Assembly (NCBI GenBank): GCA_017591395.1
Contig: WEDG01004607.1
Span: 1-64,000, forward strand
Direction: 5' to 3'
Length of the DNA: 64,000 bases
Source of the DNA: Schistocephalus solidus
Lineage: Eukaryota > Platyhelminthes > Cestoda > Diphyllobothriidea > Diphyllobothriidae
The position numbers were made by a program, and so were the translations under genes. The notes under the pieces are model-generated. The model was not told where the DNA came from, did no database searches, and was given only the letters and a program-made list of their open reading frames with translations. Shown here in pieces: positions 60,320 through 64,000 of this stretch. How positions within the stretch are numbered: the first letter of the stretch is position 1; every line of letters begins with the position of its first letter.

Positions 60320-62110
60320 ACGCAGCTTGTATCACATTCCCATTGCTCACCGACTAGGCTTCATTAGCAAGACAGTGTGGGTGGGCTCGGGTGCAGTCGC
60401 TGACAAAACTAGACAGCCCCCGTCTACGTGTGTCGCAACACTTTGGTCCCCGTATAATGTACCAGTCGGATCTCACATGCATGAGAGTACCATAAAGGCA
60501 ACAATATGAAGGAGCAATTAACCCTGATTGGCATGAAAACCCATACGATCGAATAGGCCCGTCTGATGACCGAACGTCCTTGGGCAGTGTGAGCAGGTGG
60601 GGCGGGTACGACTAATGTATGTTAGAGCTCCTGGTACTAACACCAAACAGCAGTGCGATAGACTCCTAGGTGCCCGATCAGGCCGACAGGTGTACCGAAA
60701 TTGGTCGCAGACGCAAGAGTTCCCAACGCTCGACAACACGAACGTTCAATCATCACAAGTCAGGAAAGACGGATTGGGTTGAACGAGCTTTTACTGAGGC
60801 AAAAGAGCATACAGCAAGCGCAGGAAGCAGCTGCCGCAAGCAGACAAGTGTGCGTCAGTGTCCTTCGTTAAGATTTTTAAACGGGCCGCGTGGTAGATTC
60901 GCTGGACCAACACGGTGGCCAGATCAGGGCACGGCAGGCGTTACTCGGGATACCCTCCCATAACAAATGCCGAACATGGAGGGGGGGAGGCTTGGTGGCA
61001 CGCGTAGGTGCAGGCACTCGCTGCACCAGTCACTCTTGCCATTTATCGCACTTGCATTCTGTGGGAGCTGATTCAGGTGTGGCGGCCTGGTGAGGAGCAC
61101 CTCCAAAAACGCCAGTCCCCCACGCCGGACTTCGCCTCCGGTCTTCTTGAGTCTGTCTTGGCACCGGGCACAAGCGGGTAAGGGAAGAGAGAGGGCGGTA
61201 GCTACAGCACAAGTCTACTATCGCTTAAAATTATTCCACGCACAAGTCCTCGTCCCTGCACAACCCTGCTGTGGAGCATACGGTGAAAATCGTCGGACTA
61301 CGACGGTCGAACAATTTTTGAGATTTTAAGCCCCAGGACGCGGGAGCTCCTTGGTAGCCTGCAGCCAGTCAGCGAATGACTAAGCTTGATTGGCTTTGAG
61401 CTGTCAAGAGGCTACAGCTACGTTTCGCGCGGTCTCAGCAGCATAGGGGTAGGTGGCGTGAGACGCACAGAAAACAGTGAATAGAAGGTCATAATGGTGA
61501 CCACGGGAGCTGACTGCTGCACAGGTTGATTTGCAGGTGCTTGAATGCGTTACTCAAAGTGTCCTTGTGACGACGCTTTTACCTGCCACGTCTGTCACCG
61601 AATTCAGCTGCGTCACCTTAGAATAGCCGCCTAGATAGGCGCTAGTCAACCATCTTCAAGAAGTGGCTGCTCCATCGCAATTTTATTCGCTGCAGGATCA
61701 CGTGGATACTGAGGACGATGGTGCTTTCCGAGATCTCAGTGCCCAGGATCTTTCCTGCAAGGGGATGTGCAGTATTCGTCGGAGGTAGTTGAAGTGAAAA
61801 TAGTTGAGTCCTCTTGCCTCGCCTTCATCAAAAGTCTACGTCTCCGGCTCACGGAAGAGCATTGTCACGACAACAGCCTTGCAATCCACAGTTCTGTTTT
61901 GAACAGGATGTTGCGATGGTTCCAGACGTAGTGCCTAAGCCGGTCGAGGGCTTGGCTGACTTTGAAAACGGAACTTGATAATTCAACGTCAACCTTGAAA
62001 TCGTACTCCGAAGGTACGAGAATTTCCAGACTGCTATGAGGTGCATTCCACTAGTCACCGCGAAGGCTTCAGAAATTACCCGTTGTCCGTAACGCGAGCC
62101 ATCATTCAGT
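60320..62110 (-). mobile_element. Mosaic, degenerate zinc-finger retrotransposon copy
   Basis: On the - strand, 62100-61340 aligns with the RT C-terminal part of the element at 5700-4690 (with a deletion), including FSYLRSTISR and a frame over TTSGTIA. The finger CSHCPRTFGHQTGLFDRM is read at 60600-60530, with UTR-like sequence below. In between, 61090-61320 carries the family 3' UTR in the opposite (+) orientation, so two copies are interleaved. Confidence 0.55.
61090..61320 (+). mobile_element. 3' UTR of a zinc-finger retrotransposon, + strand, inside the mosaic
   Basis: GGCGGTAGCTACAGCACAAG, CACGCACAAGTCCTCGTCCC and GTGGAGCATACGGTG are the reverse complement of the block at 2896-3020, in the same order, ending near 61310 at the family 3' boundary. 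Confidence 0.65.
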
Positions 62111-62575
62111 TGTTACATTGTTTCACCATTTAAGTCAATTGCTCCCGATAACTATCAACAAAACAGCACCAGCCATCGAATATGTACAGCTTTCAATTAC
62201 GGTGGACGAAAACTGCCTTGGTACCGATAATATATCCTTACTTTGAAACATCAAGCTCCACAAAGAATTTACAGTCCAGAGACTTTAAATCCAGCCAGGC
62301 CCTCAAAAAGCCTTTAAACTGCATTTGAAATCCCCGGAACGTATTTCTCAGTCCGAACTGTGAATGCGTCGAGCTGCAATCTTTGCATTTCTATAGGGGG
62401 CAAGCAAGGAGGCCTGGGCAATTTACAAAACTAAATGAATGAACTTACCTGAAGCCCTCATCGATAAGCATAACCCTTATAGCCAGAACACCACTATCAA
62501 TACGCTTTCAAAACTCGAACTAGTCTTGTGAGATGCCAACGCGTTTATTGTAATACTAGCATTCCCATCCCATCC
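62111..62575. other. AT-rich spacer between two element copies
   Basis: No motif recognised; it ends exactly where similarity between 62576 and 2896 begins. Confidence 0.4.
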
Positions 62576-64000
62576 GACAGTTCTACCGTCGATTACGACG
62601 AGGTCCACCGTATGCTCCACGGAAGGGTGGTGAAGGGACGGTGACTTGCGCGTGAATTAGTTTTAAGTGATAGTAGTCTTGCGCTGCATCTACCGCACTC
62701 TCTCCTCCTCCCCCACATGAGCCCAGTGTCATGACAGAGTCAATAAGACCGGAGATAAGAGAGGACGCAGGTGGCTGGTGCGACTGAAGCCGCCCTTGGC
62801 GTACCACCACACATGGCTCGGATCCCACGGAGTGGGAGTGCCATAAAGGCCACATTGAGAAGGAGCCATTGCAGCCTGACTCTCAGTCCGCCAGTCAGCC
62901 ATTACACACAAAACACACATTGGGCTGAATACGCAGTCCGAGTGTTCCCATCAGTTGGCAACCTTCCAAGCCACGGCTTTTAGCGCACCGTGATAGTTTC
63001 AAGCGCGTCAGTTTGTTTATAGTGAGAAAAATGCACTGAGCTGTCAACCTCACTCTCTCACCCACCCCCACAATCAGACCACCGTCCGAGCCAATGAAAT
63101 GTCTGATATAGGAGTGACGCATTGGCTGACGAGTCGACATTCCGTCTTCGCGCGCAGCGGCACGACCTGGCCCCCACAACGCACACAGCAGGATTAACTA
63201 AATCAGGAGATATGGAGGAGCCATTGCCGCCTGACTCCCAGTCCACGGGTCAGCAACTCGACACACACAGCACATACACTGGGCCGACAGCGTGGTTTGG
63301 TGTAAGCGTTAGAATGGCAGCCATCCAAGCCACGGTTTCTAGGAAACCATTATATTCTCATGTACGTGATGTTAGTGAGGGTGCTATCTATGTAATTGTG
63401 TAGGTAGTGTGCACTGATGTGGCTTAGCCTCCGGTGGTTTACCGCAGGTTGTCGTGGAGGCGCATGTGCCCTTATAGGCCCATACGGTATGTAAATGTGC
63501 GGCAGCAGTGAGGGCAGTGGAGGAGGGCGCGGCGACTGTATGTCGGAGCTCCAGGCACTGGTTCACCAGCTTCCGTGCGATGGATTCGCAGGTGACCGAC
63601 CAGGCCAATGTGGGAGTTTAAGTTGCGGGCGCAGTGTAGGCAGGAGATATTGGGATGTCATTCATGGTAGTGATGGTGGCAGTGGCGGTAAGAATGGCAG
63701 GAGCGGACGGTGTGCATGTGGCATCGGTGTTGTCGGTATTGCGGTGAATTCCACTGTCATGGATGCGCATGTGACCGAATAGGCCCATGCGATGAGTGAA
63801 TGCGCGAGGACAGTGAAGGCAGTGGAGGTGGCGATCTCTGCTGTGTGTTGTTGTTCCAGGCACTGGTTCACCAGTCTCTGTACGATAGATTTGCAAGTGA
63901 CCGACCAGGCCGATGCGTAAGGTGAATGTGCGGTCGCATTGAGGACAGTTTAGGAGAGATTCCACATCGCTGGTGGCGGTGGTGGTGGTGACGGCGATGG
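62576..64000 (-). mobile_element. Zinc-finger retrotransposon, 3' part, running off the window
   Basis: Same strand and sequence as 2896-4270: 3' UTR 62576-63425, then zinc fingers. The - frame 63965-63618 holds two well-kept fingers, CPQCDRTFTLRIGLVGHL and CLHCPRAFTHRMGLFGHM, joined by the linker RTETGEPVPG. Two more fingers follow with a frame change to a stop near 63430. This copy is less damaged in its fingers than the one at 3773-4765. The rest lies beyond base 64000. Confidence 0.8.

Overview
The window looks like animal nuclear DNA, most probably from a flatworm and best fitting a pseudophyllidean tapeworm. The evidence is a mitochondrial chaperonin gene broken by very short introns, dense and mostly decayed non-LTR retrotransposons, and one retrotransposon family whose polymerase ends in a row of C2H2 zinc fingers, an arrangement I associate with tapeworm genomes. 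The species call rests on family knowledge, not on a search. No rRNA, CRISPR array or bacterial operon structure was seen.

Two host genes can be read exon by exon. HSP60 (HSPD1) lies on the + strand at 20418-22388 in four exons that join in frame to 570 codons. A homologue of KICS2 (C12orf66, a subunit of the KICSTOR complex that restrains mTORC1 at the lysosome) lies on the - strand at 24033-36480. I assembled it from seven exons whose splice phases all agree, giving 394 codons. The two genes converge tail to tail across about 1.6 kb. Three of their introns are only 31, 32 and 35 bases, while four KICS2 introns are 1.6-4.4 kb and hold repeat relics. A possible GPCR fragment (41615-41962, -) and a possible small exon (about 51527-51661, +) are the only other host-like coding signals, and both are weak.

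The rest is mainly mobile DNA. From the left: 3' ends of CR1-like LINEs (1-600 +; 1690-2110 -); a nearly full-length endonuclease/RT/zinc-finger element (2896-8250 -); small LINE pieces (8370-8515 -; 8640-9250 +); a nearly complete two-ORF LINE with tandem repeats at its 5' end (about 10160-15066 -); two older LINE pieces (15100-18270 -); the two host genes; a LINE relic (38460-39280 -); a zinc-finger element end (39390-41035 +); a 5'-truncated LINE with a 457-codon intact RT frame (42935-44543 +) followed by a relic of the two-ORF family (44900-45800 +); a Gypsy integrase relic (47505-48060 -); a Penelope-like RT relic (56570-57030 -); and more zinc-finger element copies (50290-50690 -, 60320-62110 mosaic, 62576-64000 - running off the window).

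Smaller repeats include two tRNA-derived SINE-like families, each with one closely spaced inverted pair, two degenerate CCCTAA tracts, a GA/GATA microsatellite, an AAATT tract and a 19-G run. Long intergenic stretches (18.3-20.4, 22.4-24.0, 36.5-38.4, 51.8-53.9 and 57.4-60.3 kb) show no gene I can support.
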